A stretch of 64,000 bases of DNA, from assembly GCA_933228895.1 (NCBI GenBank), contig OW121852.1, forward strand, positions 127,033,544 to 127,097,543, read 5' to 3'. Numbering within the stretch: the stretch's first letter is position 1; each line of letters begins with the position of its first letter. Shown piece by piece: positions 22,190 to 32,924 of the stretch. The position numbers were made by a program, and so were the translations under genes. The notes beneath the pieces are model-generated. The model saw only the letters and a program-made list of their open reading frames with translations, had not been told where the DNA came from and searched no databases. The DNA is from Platycnemis pennipes (taxonomy: Eukaryota > Arthropoda > Insecta > Odonata > Platycnemididae).

Positions 22190-22790
22190 TTTCGGCGTTA
22201 ATTTTACCGCAATTTGACTACGCCGATACAGTTTATCAAGATCTAGCACAAAAACTGTCACTAAAACTTCAACGCTCTCTAAATGCTTGCATCAGGTTCA
22301 TTTTCAATCTACAGGTATCAGATCACATCACCCAATACATAAATGAACTTAGTTTGTTAAAACTTAGTTACAAACGACAACTTCACACCCTCTACGAATG
22401 AAAAAGACTGGCAATTTTCCACAAGAATAAGGTTTTTTACTCGACCAGTTTCGGTGTAAAACACCATATTCTTGTGGAAAATTGCCAGTCTTTTTCATTC
22501 GTTATGATATTCCACCAAATCAAGACTGAAACAACTACCTTTATTCACACCCTCTCTCTTCTTTATCAAATTCTGAACTCTAAAACGCCTCCTTACCTCT
22601 TTGAAGAATTCAAGAAGCTGAAAAATGTCCATGAATCCAATACGCGAGGAAATCATAAGCTGGTAATACCTCTCCAACGGACTACTATCTTCAATAAATC
22701 ATTCATTGTCACTGCATGTCAAGAATGGAATAAACTTCCCTTATCCTTAAGAAACTCTCCATAACTTACATCTTTTAAAAGGGCGCTACA
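22190..22790 (+). pseudogene. LINE ORF2 C-terminal fragment interrupted by an insertion
   Basis: The frame reads a DYADTVYQDL and QRSLNACIRFIF region, is broken at 22393, and resumes at 22556 with LLYQILNSKTPPYL. The end resembles the conserved tail of many R1/jockey-type ORF2 proteins (WNKLPLSLRN, then SFKRALHKSLL after a stop). Removing the 150-bp insert and one 12-bp direct repeat restores the frame exactly. The clade is not resolved. Confidence 0.75.
22394..22543 (-). mobile_element. 150-bp palindromic insertion with hammerhead-like core
   Basis: Flanked by 12-bp direct repeats TTCACACCCTCT (22382-22393, 22544-22555). It has perfect 35-bp inverted arms at 22395-22429 and 22467-22501 around a 37-nt spacer. 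On the minus strand the spacer reads GGTGTTTTACACC (a stem), then GAAAC, then TGGTC. This is the second half of a hammerhead ribozyme as found in Penelope-like elements, but the CUGANGA core is replaced. Type of element inferred. Confidence 0.6.
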
Positions 22791-23238
22791 TAAATCACTT
22801 CTCAAAGTTCAGCAGATGAGTCACATGAGCATTACACGTCACGGGCACTCTCTCAATGCATATGATAGATTGGAACACGAATGCCAAGGTAAACGGAGCA
22901 CATTCAACACCATGTTGATGCATCATATCATGTTTGTTTTTGTTTAGTAATTGTTCCTTAATACCCTTTTAATTTTTTTCCTTTTTTTTCACTTCATCTT
23001 TTGTAATTTTTCTTTTCGTTAATTTTATATTTTATCTAGTAATTTTCCTATGTACATCCTATTATATTTGAGTTAATCTTAAAAACTAGCTTTACTGTCA
23101 GTAGGATTTCGCAGGTTTTTCACACACCCCTTCTTGTGTGGGTGTTTTCCTGCAGTGGGTTTGTGCGTAAAGGATGTAAGCATAATATTCCTCACGTTTT
23201 TCCCACATTGTAGATTCTTTCACACACCATTTGATATG
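22791..23238. other. AT-rich flank
   Basis: The remains of the LINE 3' region grade into T-rich DNA. No gene. The last four bases, TATG, are the left target-site duplication of the transposon that follows. Confidence 0.5.
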
Positions 23239-24590
23239 TGGGTCATTCCATACCATTTCACCAGATTTAAAAAAAAGTTGTTGCAGCACCATTTCAGAAA
23301 AAATTCAAATTTAACACACTTACTACTACATGTCTGTAAGGCTCAAAACCAATTTTTGTTAATTTTTTTTCCATGACCTCAAGGACTTACAGGGCCGCGA
23401 AGGTCACAGCGTACTGTAAAAATGACACTTTCAGCGAGTATCGGTAATTAGAGTTACTCGGAAACTACAGGTTGTAGTAGAATGGTTCCAATACCATTTT
23501 GATGGTCATAAATAGAGCTTTCATTTGAAATATTTTTAATAACCTTACTATTTAACATCTATGAGAATGATGAGTACAAAGTTTTGATACAAAATGCTGT
23601 TTTTTACAACTTTTGCTATTTATTTTCTTATAGAAGGGTTGTGATCACAAGGTCTATATTTTGGTTATAGTATATTTGGGTACCATAGTAAATGTGTGTA
23701 AGAATAAAGTTGTGTGTTTGTTAAGCCTTTAGCTGCTACAAGCTTCCGCAAATAGGAAAAATTGAAAATTTACCATTTTCGGGCCCCTGTATCTCTGGTG
23801 GGGGACTTATTAAAAATTTGAAATTTTCAGTACAATAAGCTATGATCCTATTAAGAATGCACTAAAAATTTGGAGAATGTCTTTTTGCTCGTTTGGAAGT
23901 TACACCAAACTGAATTTTCAAAAAATGTTCTCTCGCTCACCTTGTAGGAGCAATGTATAGATTGTTGCATATAATTAAATGTTGCTAGAAATAAGTCCAA
24001 TTTTGATTGATAACTTACAAACCAGTTACTTATTCATTGTGTTGGTAGTTGTAGATTTCATGTATCATTTTGAATAAAAATGTCTTAAGCAGAATTTTGG
24101 CAAACTATTAAGCCTCCATTGGTTTTTCCACTGAAATTGCTCTATGATTGCTCTGTTACCAGTAGGCTGATAGGAAAACAATCTTAAACATTAGTGTCGT
24201 TTACACCTACTGTTTTTGAACAATATCCCAAAAGAATTATGGTAGTGATTTATGTAGGTAGCTTCAGGGAATTGTCTGATGCCCCTATTTCTCTGCCTAA
24301 AGTGGCACCTTCTGCCTTAAAGTGCCTTCTGATTGGTTCTCGGAACAAGTGACCTTCTCCATGGAAAGAGCTACACACGGAAAAGGTCCTTGTGATGGTA
24401 TAGGAGGAACTGTTAAATGTTTAGTGTCTAAAGCCAGTTTACAGAGAACAAAAGACAGTCAAATTTTGACTCCATGTTTTTAATTTAGCAATGCTAATAT
24501 TCATGGCATAACATTTAAGAAGCAATGAGATCACAGGGGTAGAACATGGTTGAGTGATTGGTTTGAAAATGCCTTAAGGATTCCTAACAC

Positions 24591-24991
24591 TTGAGAAAAA
24601 CACTGCTTTATTCTGATTGCTTGCATAATATAAAATGCTTTGTAACATCTAATTCAAATAACGGCGAAGAAGTCCAAATAGCAATACTCAAATCCAACAC
24701 ACAACTTAGTATCAAGGTAAATTATTATGTGGCATTATTTATGACTCAAAGTGGTAGCTTGGAGTTGTTGAAAGCATAGACATCAATGAAGGGGACAACT
24801 TTGTGCACTTCTTCCATCCTTCAGGACCTAACGCATCATTCAAATTATCAAAAAAATACAAGGCGTGGGTACTTAATGAAAATATAATAAGGGTTCTTCT
24901 TCAGCTCGAATTATCAACACAAACTGGTCAAGTGCATAATATTACGGAACAGCTGACCCAAGAACATTCTTATATGTTGACAAAGAAGTAG
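24591..24991 (+). pseudogene. Possible transposase relic in the large-TIR element
   Basis: Two broken frames occur here. The second has VHFFHPSGPNASF followed by a KAWVLNENIIRVLL segment, a pattern I associate loosely with C-termini of some transposon-derived proteins (hydrophobic-HP-GP-SF, then a W-V and a hydrophobic helix). Several stops are present. Identification is tentative. Confidence 0.25.
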
Positions 24992-25148
24992 GCACTCATT
25001 TAGCCTTTATTATGCGAACAACCTAAATAGTGATATTGTCATAATGGTAGCATGCTGATAGCAATTCTACAGCAAGTCCAGTGGAAAAACAATTGAAAAT
25101 AAATAGTTTGCCTACGTTTCAATGTCCGCTTACATATTTTGTTCTTAG

Positions 25149-25758
25149 CAGGCACATAGCCAGGCGCTGGGGAGGGGGGGATGGCTCTGTGGCTTCAGCC
25201 CTCCCCCGAAATATTTTCCCAATAATGTTGTTGTTCTAATTTTAAGTGGCCATGGTACTCTGGATTACACTGCGTATAATTCAAGTGTTAAGTGTCTTGA
25301 AATGTGATCACTAGTTTGATGCATGTGTGTGGTTGATACAGTCAAGGCCATTTATAACGAATTTGAGGGGTCCGAATATTTACTTTGTAATAACTGAACT
25401 TCGTTATATGTGGATCAGTTTTTCCGAGCTTCTCTTTGATGGGTAATAGCCTTCACTTGGTTATAACTGGAACATGGTCTAATATAAGTGGGCTTCACTG
25501 TAGTTGTTCTTTTCAATCTGATATGTTTGAACTATGTTCTGTGGCCGGTCAAATTAATGCTTCATAACAGGGTAAACAGTGAACTTTACCAGTGAGAAAA
25601 GATAGGAATAGCCACTGTGAAAGTAAATACAAAGCACTGAAAATTGAGGGAAGAGAGTTTTAACATGTCGGCACCGAACGGGCAAAGTTGATTTGTTTCA
25701 AGTTATGCAACACTAGACTTAGCCCCCCCCCCAAAGTAAATTTCTGGCTACGTGCCTA
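25149..25758 (+). mobile_element. hAT-like MITE nested in the large-TIR transposon
   Basis: 610 bp with ends CAGGCACATAGCCAG and CTGGCTACGTGCCTA (inverted, two mismatches). Flanking 8-mers are GTTCTTAG and CTTCTTAT, identical at the central six. The G-run after the left end and the C-run before the right end mirror each other. 8-bp duplications and a CAGG start fit hAT. It interrupts the right arm of 23239-26578 and itself contains 25339-25500. Confidence 0.75.
25339..25500 (+). mobile_element. pogo/Tigger-like MITE nested in the hAT-like MITE
   Basis: 162 bp bounded by CAGTCAAGGCC and GGCTTCACTG, with TA on both sides (25337-25338, 25501-25502). The interior carries TTATAACGAA- and TTCGTTATATG-type strings often found in pogo-like MITEs. 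It is the third layer of nesting here. Confidence 0.75.
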
Positions 25759-26587
25759 CTTCTTATTGGAACTGAAATATACAACTTTCAAGGCACTAGT
25801 TTGATAGTATTGTTATAACTATTATTTGAATTTATTTCTGGCAACATTTAATTATATGTAACAATCTATACATTGCTTTTACAAGGTGAGCGAGAGAAAA
25901 TTTTTTGAAAATTCAGTTTGATGCAACATCCAAACGAGCCAAAACACATACTCCAAATTTGAGGTGCATTCTTAATATGATCATAGCTTATCGTACTGAA
26001 AATTTCAAATTTTTAATAAGTCCCCCACCAGAGATACAGGGGCCCGAAAATGGTAAATTTTCAATTTTTCCTATTTGCGGAAGCTTGTAGCAGCTAAAGG
26101 CTTAACAAACACACAACTTTATTCTTACACCCATTTACTATAATACCCAAATATACTATAACAAAAATATAGACCTTGTGATCACAACCCTTCTATAAGA
26201 AAATAAATAGCAAAAGTTGTAAAAAACAGCATTTTGTATCAAAACTTTGTACTCATCGTTCTCATAGATGTTACATAGTAAGGTTATTAAAAATATTTCA
26301 AATGAAAGCTCTATTTATGACCATCAAAATGGTATTGGAACCATTCTACTACAACCTGTAGTTTCCGAGTAACTCTAATTACCGATACTCGCTGAAAGTG
26401 TCATTTTTACAGTACGCTGTGACCTTCGCGGCCCTGTAAGTCCTTGAGGTCATGGAAAAAAAATTAACAAAAATTGGTTTTGAGCCTTACAGACATGTAG
26501 TAGTAAGTGTGTTAAATTTGAATTTTTTCTGAAATGGTGCTGCAACAAGTATTCGGTGAATTGGCATGGAATGACCCATATGCTATC

Positions 26588-27045
26588 CATTCATATTGGA
26601 AATATTTACCGCTATTCATATCCCTAATTGTACGAGGATAAAAGGACATTTTGAATCTGTCAGTGCGGCAGCCAATTTCTGTAATTTAGTCATTATGGTC
26701 CAGTCTACCATAGTAAGTTGGGGTTCGCAAAATATTTTTAACGTCATAACTAAAAATATTATCTTGGAATGTATTTAGGAGATTAAGTCAAAATTTCGAC
26801 CTGCGATCTGACAAAGATTACCATTTTAATTCACTTATAAGACTGGTTACGCTAATTTAGTTATCGTACCGTCCCTTTACAAATGTTGCCGATCATCGCT
26901 GCACACGTTCAAGCTCGTCAATTAGACCGATTTAGTATGGATCCCATACACTGGCAGCGTATTCCAAATGAGGTCTAACTTAGAAAAAGTAGCTAATTTC
27001 TCGTACATGATCGTCAATTAAATTTTCCCAGTGCTCTTGGAATGG
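26588..27045 (-). pseudogene. CR1-like LINE (family A) fragment
   Basis: Minus-strand match to the family-A C-terminus (CRTDSFKM-like, NILRTPTYYG-like, RRSATFVKG-like), with stops and frameshifts. Its 3' end abuts the transposon at 26578. The 5' side fades at about 27045 into an unrecognised stretch. Confidence 0.7.
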
Positions 27046-27345
27046 TGGAGATGGGGAGAGTTAGATACGGATGCGGTGGCAACCAAATTTATATCAGAGC
27101 AAAACGAACAAAAAACTGCTGTGGGGCGCTTAAGATGACCGAAGATAATACGCAAGAAAAAGGAACCATGGATGGTATTCATAACAGCTAGAACGTGGTA
27201 GGGCAGGGCATAGAATCATAAGTGAAAATAAATGTTGGCTGGGAAACTTTTATTTACGATATTATGGATATTAAAACAAACCTTAAATCGGCAGAGTATT
27301 CATGATCACATTAATGATTATTTCTGTAGTTTAGGTCCTTTTCTG
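27046..27345. other. Unassigned DNA, possibly LINE-derived
   Basis: Contains a RKKEPWM-like reading on the plus strand that could come from a LINE upstream of the RT domain. Too short and broken to call. Confidence 0.2.
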
Positions 27346-27672
27346 AAATGAAAAATATTTAACTTATGGCCGATTAAAAATGGATTACGTACCTACCCGC
27401 CTTTATTAAAATATATGCAGTACGGGAACTGATCCTTTGAGTAGTTCATCTACATAATAATATCCTTCAGGCTACCATAAAGGTTTGTGGTATGGGGTAC
27501 TCACACACCAAGCATTTATTTACATATCATGCATAGAAAAGGATTAATAATAAAGGATTAATAATTGTTACTTATTATTGTTATGTTATTAGTGGTTCAT
27601 CCCATTTTTAGCCCTGAAGAAGGAAAAATACAATTTCCGAAACTTCGGCCATAAGTTAAATATTTTTCATTT
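27346..27672 (+). mobile_element. Inverted-repeat element with hammerhead-ribozyme-like motif
   Basis: Perfect 27-bp inverted arms lie at 27346-27372 and 27646-27672. Just before the right arm, on the plus strand, is CTGAAGA (27614-27620), a GGAAA/TTTCC stem and GAAAC (27639-27643), the conserved CUGANGA-stem II-GAAA arrangement. One extra base follows the first core, and the UH cleavage dinucleotide is degenerate. A family-A LINE tail on the minus strand (27450-27545) lies inside. Fits a Penelope-like or retrozyme relic. Confidence 0.5.
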
Positions 27673-27799
27673 TTAAAAAAGTACAAAAACTCCCGAAAAA
27701 TCATCCAAATATTTAATAAAAAAAAGGCATTGAATTCAACTTACCAATTAATGATTATAAACTTCCCTATTCGCAATCATATCCAAAGAACACAAAACA

Positions 27800-29265
27800 T
27801 AATTCCAAGCTCAAAGGGAAAGGAATAAGTAATAATTGGTTCCGGAGTTATCTGACTGGAAGAACGCAGTACGTGAAAATTCACGATTGTTGTAGCCAAA
27901 ATACGTCTCTTTTTTTGTGGAGTCCCACAGGACTCGGTCCTTGGGCCTATACTGTTTCTCATATATGTAAATAATTTTAATTCTGGTATATTTCATGGTA
28001 AATTAACATCTTTTGCGGACAATACAGCGTTAGTTTATGCATCGAGTAATATGTGTGATCTTTACTCAAAAGTACAGAGTGATCTTGATAGAATAAAATT
28101 TTGGTTCAGCATGAACAAATTAGTATTAAGTGAAAAAAAACAAAATATGTTGTATTTAATTTAAAAAGTAAACATTTTGAACAACAGTATATTTACTATA
28201 GATGTCTCATGTGTAAAAATGAAAGAAACTGCTCTATATGTTTTCAAATTGTGCACGCTAGTTTTATAAAATATCTTGGTATAATAATAGATGAAAATAT
28301 CACCTGGAGATTGCATGTCAACAAACTAAAATCTGATGTTCTCTATCTTAAGAAAATTCTTTATCTTACGATATTTATGTCATTAACAGTTGTTCGTTCG
28401 GTATATTGCGCTCTGGTTGATTCAAGGTTGCAATACGGCATTTCTTTGTTGGGGAGGAGCCTATATTACCAATATTAAGCCTCTGCAGATTGCCCAAAAG
28501 AAGCTCATTAGAGTGATATTCACACAGCCAAACACTCAGCACTCGTTACCTTTATTCCAAACGTTTGATGTGCTACCACTAAGGTATCTATTTGTTTTTA
28601 AGGTGCTCAAGATATTTTATATTCGTGGTGGAAACAGAACGAAGCCAACCGAATACTCTCTGGTAAATTGAGGTCAAAAAAAGATATTTCGATGTTAGGT
28701 TTAGGTACTGTAATACCTAAACCCAGTAATGAAGCATTCAAACAAACATATGTATATCTGGCACCAAAGTTGTTCTGCTCCCTTCCGGTCGAACTGTGGA
28801 AACAGAAGTCCACGGCTATATTTATGGGCAAAATAAAAGAATGGTTGTTATCCAAGAATAATAATTTGTAATAAATTTCGATGAAGTGGAAAAGCTATTA
28901 AAAGCTGTTGTGTGATCTCGGTGGTTTAAAATATGTACTTTTTTTGTATATAGATTGTTAAATTGTTTCATTTTTATTCTGTCTGTACTGTTATATTGTT
29001 CATTACTGTTCTGTACTGTTATATTTCATTGATTTTAACACAATTTTTGAATATACAAAGTGTTTATTAGCCACTAGATATAATACTTGTATAGATTGGC
29101 ACCAGCCGCTGCTTGCAATTGTTGATGATGTTAACCCCAACACAGGTTATCCTCTGGGGTACCTATATTACCCTCTAAATTGAAGTTTTTTGTATTATTT
29201 GTATTTGTATGTTTTATTTTTTCTCAGAGGTGGAATAAAAATTATTATTATTATTAATATAGATT
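27800..29265 (+). pseudogene. Jockey/L2-like LINE, 5'-truncated
   Basis: Plus-strand readings in order are NNWFRSYLTGRTQYV, GVPQDSVLGPILFLIYVNNF (after a frameshift), SFADNTALVY (catalytic FADD changed to FADN), a DRIKFWFSMNKLVLSEKK segment and KYLGIIIDENITW. A SLPVELWKQKSTAIF segment ends the ORF at 28871. The 3' UTR ends in AATAAAAATTATTATTATTA near 29265, a microsatellite-type LINE tail. Several frameshifts make it inactive. Confidence 0.85.
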
Positions 29266-30080
29266 AGGATAACTCTATCAAAGTCTAGCCAATTACTATT
29301 ATGATAACAATGAAATAGAACGAGCTGAAATCGAAAAGCGACGGCCAAAAGACAAAAAGTGATTATTTTTTTAGTCCGAACATTGAAACTTCGTATGACG
29401 ATTCCACATTGATTGTTTCATTTTGCTTGAAATTGTATACTGCCCGGGATCTCACGCGTTAACAATTTACGATTGATCGATATTCGCGAAAGTCGACCTC
29501 CTATATTTTTCCTGATAAAGTATGATGCTCCTTGAATGATAGTGCTTTGTAAATAGTGATGCGATACTGTAGAAAATTACATCGCCTTTCATTACGTTTA
29601 ACTTTCGGGATTAAATTTTAATATTTACGACAGATACAGTACTTTGTAAGACCGTATTTTCAGTCATTTTTTTGGTCTTAATGCAGGTAATAGTTGAATG
29701 CGACAAATACTTGCTTATATCACGATATTATAAAACGCATTAAGATTTATAATGCTGTCATAACTTCTGTGACCGGTTGCGACTCCGAAAGCAAAAAATG
29801 AATTTTCGGTTGCGCGGTGTAGCCCGCCCCTGACCGCCGGCAACCAGGAATACTCTGTCGAGGCTTGAATTCTGTTTTTCTATGGATTCACAAACTTCGC
29901 TCTGGTTATTTTCACGGTCTACCAATTGAAAAGAATCTCCATAGATGTTTTATGATGAGAACATATGGGTATCGATTCTTTTGATACGATATAGACCACG
30001 GATGCCAACGTAAGTGGATGAAAGACCTTTTTTTTCCTGGAGCGATCCGGAATCGAACGCGCATATTTGATGAACACATT
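29266..30080. other. Intergenic DNA
   Basis: No supported gene. A GC-rich patch at 29770-29870 has no ORF. A CGTTCGATTCCGG-type box B-like string on the minus strand near 30042-30060 may be a SINE scrap. Confidence 0.4.
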
Positions 30081-30358
30081 CATCTACATAATACCCAGCA
30101 AGCCACCATAAACGTGTGTGGCAGGGGGTGAATTCTCACCAAACATGCACCACATATCATGCATAAAAAAGGATTAGTATTCATATACTGTTCTAAAACT
30201 CACTATTTAAAAAAAGATAAAAATAGCAAAGCAAAAATGCAAAAATATGCTATTAGTTGGGGAAGTTTCAACTCCTTATACCAACATGCAGCTACCAATG
30301 TTATCCATTGCTACACTCGTATTGGATTAATTTAATTCATTTAATATACTGGTTACGC
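30081..30358 (-). repeat. CR1-like LINE (family A) 3' end with internal deletion
   Basis: Tail CATCTACATAATACCCAGCA, then the 3' UTR and last codons. The sequence jumps at about 30329 from the TACACTCGTATTGGAT region straight to a TTTAATTCATTTAATA segment that normally lies several hundred bases further along. It stops at GGTTACGC, where the tRNA-like sequence begins. Confidence 0.8.
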
Positions 30359-30425
30359 AGGGATGAGAACACGAGACCCTTCGATCAGCAGCCAAGCGCT
30401 CTACCCACTAGGCTACCACACTCCC
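30359..30425 (-). repeat. tRNA-like sequence, probably SINE head
   Basis: On the minus strand it reads GTGGTAGCCTAGTGGGTAGA (box A-like), GCGCTTGGCT, and later GTGTTCTCATCCC, a weakened box B. This is a tRNA-derived unit but unlike the 21461 SINE family. It is not a functional tRNA: no acceptor-stem pairing is evident. Confidence 0.5.
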
Positions 30426-30544
30426 CTTCTGTTGGCCACACTGTTGTGATTGTTGCTTCCTCTATTACCAGAAACCCGTGTGCGTGTCTCGCTGTGATGC
30501 TAAGTCATCGCTTGTCAGCCATTGAGAATGGAGCTCCCGCGGGA

Positions 30545-30866
30545 CACCAAATGCGAAGTTCACGCAGTCGTTTGTTTTATGAACGCCAAAAGGTTTTGAA
30601 CCGATCGAATTTCATCGCCAGATGACGGAAGTGTATGAAGAGTCGTGCACGACTGTCAAAACAGCTGAGACCAAGCCATACTCACGCGAGTGGCCTCTTC
30701 GCCCAAATCGAGAAAAATTAAAAAAAAAAAAAAAACACAGTCTGCCGGCATGGTCATAGCAACTGTGTTTTTGGATGGAAAGGGAGTATTTTTGGTCGAC
30801 TTTATGTCTACTGGGACGCTTCGTTGTGTTGCCATCCTTGATGGACCGCGAGGGCAAAACATCTAG
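30545..30866 (+). pseudogene. Mariner transposase remnant, internally deleted
   Basis: Broken plus-strand pieces match mariner transposase in order. The N-terminal part reads EVHAVVCFMNAK, then (shifted) PIEFHRQMTEVYEES. After a long A-run, 30748-30866 reads MVIATVFLDGKGVFLVDFM, ending in a stop. The FLD there corresponds to the FWD that carries the second catalytic aspartate. Most of the protein between is deleted. Dead copy. Confidence 0.75.
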
Positions 30867-30901
30867 TACCTTGAATCTCGGTGAAATTGCCATGCGAATT
30901 T

Positions 30902-31009
30902 GGGATCCTGGGTAGCGTAGTGGTCTGCGCAGTGGCCCGGAAAGTTAAAGTCCTGTGTTTGATTCCCGTTCCGGGTGTTTTTTTTTCGCATGGCAAATAA
31001 TGTGAAGGT
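30902..31009 (+). mobile_element. tRNA-derived SINE
   Basis: Same family as the pair at 21461-21664. It begins GGGATCCTGGGTAGCGTAGT, box A-like, followed by GTTTGATTCCC (box B), a short T-run and the CATGGCAAATAATGTGAA body. It lies directly after the mariner relic. Confidence 0.75.
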
Positions 31010-32924
31010 AGCGATTGTTTGACCTATTAAAGGTGAGAAAAACGCTTTTGATAAAAAAGATCACTGTAACGTTTCTTTCAAAGATAAATTTTTGAAATTG
31101 ATAGAAAACTCATAAAACATTCTTCTTTATATATTCAGTTAAAGTTTGGATAAATAATTTGAGGGGTTTTTGAGAAATAAATTGTTAATTTGGCGTAATT
31201 GTTGAACACGTAAAAACCGACACTTTTTCCATTCAAAATTTAATATAAGCATTTAATAATGAAAGAAAAATTGTATTACAATAGAGGTAGAATTAAAGGA
31301 CAAAAAATATGATTTGATTCATTTTCTGTTGTTATTTTATTTACTTCATAAAAATCATTCAAACTCGAGTGTATATAATATTTTGGTCAACAATTGATGC
31401 GTTATATATTTTTCTCGTGTCCATGACTATTTGCAATCCAGAAAGTAACCTCCTCAGAAAATGTTTAATCACTCGTTTCAATATCCTCCTTGCTAGAAAG
31501 AAATGTTCCTTACCAGCATCTGCACGGAGGAGTTGTGTTTGTGGACAGGCTGCTGGAAAATCGAGGAGGCAAATTTGACAGACATGAACTCGTTTGAATG
31601 ACTCTCAATGACAAAAAATCATTGCTGTAAAAATCAGTCCATGGATTGAAAAACGTGAGAACGGACAGGTTGTAGGTCTTTCCAGTGAAATGACTCCGCG
31701 AAAAGGCATCAAGTTCCTGCCAGATTTTGACGTCTGCTTAATTTGCCAATTAGCCACAATCATCCCTTTGCCTTAAAAAATAAATTATGGAGACTGAGTT
31801 GAAGTCTGAAGCTGCAACAGCTGTGAGTTAACTAACTTTGTCTCTGACAATATAGAAGCACAAGCGAGGTATCAGGGGAACAAATGAAATTAGATTCATA
31901 AGTGGTACTTCTGCCATCACTATAACGTATGCGTATGGGAAAATACATTCAACTCTTTGCGAAAGAGTGATCTGAGTTGTTTCCTGATACATGCTGTTCA
32001 CTAATGTAATATTTTAATGATTTTAGCTTTCTGCCTTTCTAGATTAGCTTTGTATCTATATTGATGATAAGCAACGTTCCTCAGAATAACAATGTAATAT
32101 TTCACAAAATGTAAAGCAAAAGAAACGCAAAGAATAGAATTTTCTCCCTCTCATGCGACTAATAAATCATTTTTGGTAACCCAGTCGTTGTCATTTGTCT
32201 TTGAAACTAAGAACTTTGATTATATTGAGTGGAATATCATCTGCATAAGAATGTTTCTGAAAATCCATAAGATGTAGTCATACTAAACAAATTAGCAATC
32301 ATGAAAATGATGGCTTCCTGCTTATGCTAAATTATCATATTTATTCTGAAATTTTTGAGTTGAAGTTATACGCACTTAGCAGGAACTCATAATTGTGGTA
32401 CCCCTATCATTTGTCTTGTATTTGTCTTCAGGTTTAAGATTGTGTCTTATGTTACCATATAGCCGCAGCAGTTGGTGTATACATGCTTTGGTTATACCAT
32501 AACATATAGGTAGGAATAGAATGTATGTAATATACTCTTTGGCGTGAGGCAGAGAGTGAAACGCCACCAAATTAGCTGATAGGTTTAAAATTAGATAAAC
32601 CATATAATATTGAAGGCATATGGCATGTGTGACTAGAGATTTAGAATCTGCAGAGGAATTTTATCTTCACTCATGCTTTGAATATACATTTACATTCCCA
32701 TTCCCATCAATTGTACACTGGAAGTCGCAGATGAAATCGGTTTGAAGAGCTTCTTTTCGAACAAACCTCAGGGGACCTGCATTACATCCACCTGTTCAGT
32801 GGTCACTTCTGCAATAATATATACATCTACATAATACCCTTAACTTGACGCTGGAGTAAAGGACCTTCGCATTAATATATTCTGGAATTATTACATTATA
32901 TTATATTAGTATTCTGGAATTGAT
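31010..32924. other. Gene-free AT-rich DNA
   Basis: No recognised gene or repeat except a short LINE tail (CATCTACATAATACCCTTAA) near 32822-32842. Unrecognised short frames at 31369-31578 and 32603-32376 are not supported. Confidence 0.5.

Larger units (their letters stand above)
23239..26578 (+). mobile_element. DNA transposon with ~750-bp terminal inverted repeats
   Basis: The left arm 23239-23993 and the right arm 25832-26578 are inverted copies, starting and ending with TGGGTCATTCCA. Weaker inverted similarity extends further in (24050-24180 against 25040-25147). TATG occurs on both sides (23235-23238, 26579-26582). The 1.8-kb centre holds only coding relics plus a nested MITE. Long arms recall foldback or Mutator-like elements, but I cannot assign the superfamily. 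A family-A LINE fragment lies on its right flank. Confidence 0.85.

Noticed and set aside
25905..26090. 61-codon plus-strand ORF
   Set aside because: Lies wholly in the right arm of the large-TIR transposon and mirrors non-coding sequence of the left arm.
30359..30425. Functional tRNA gene
   Set aside because: Box A-like sequence is good but box B is weakened and no acceptor stem pairs; better seen as a SINE head.
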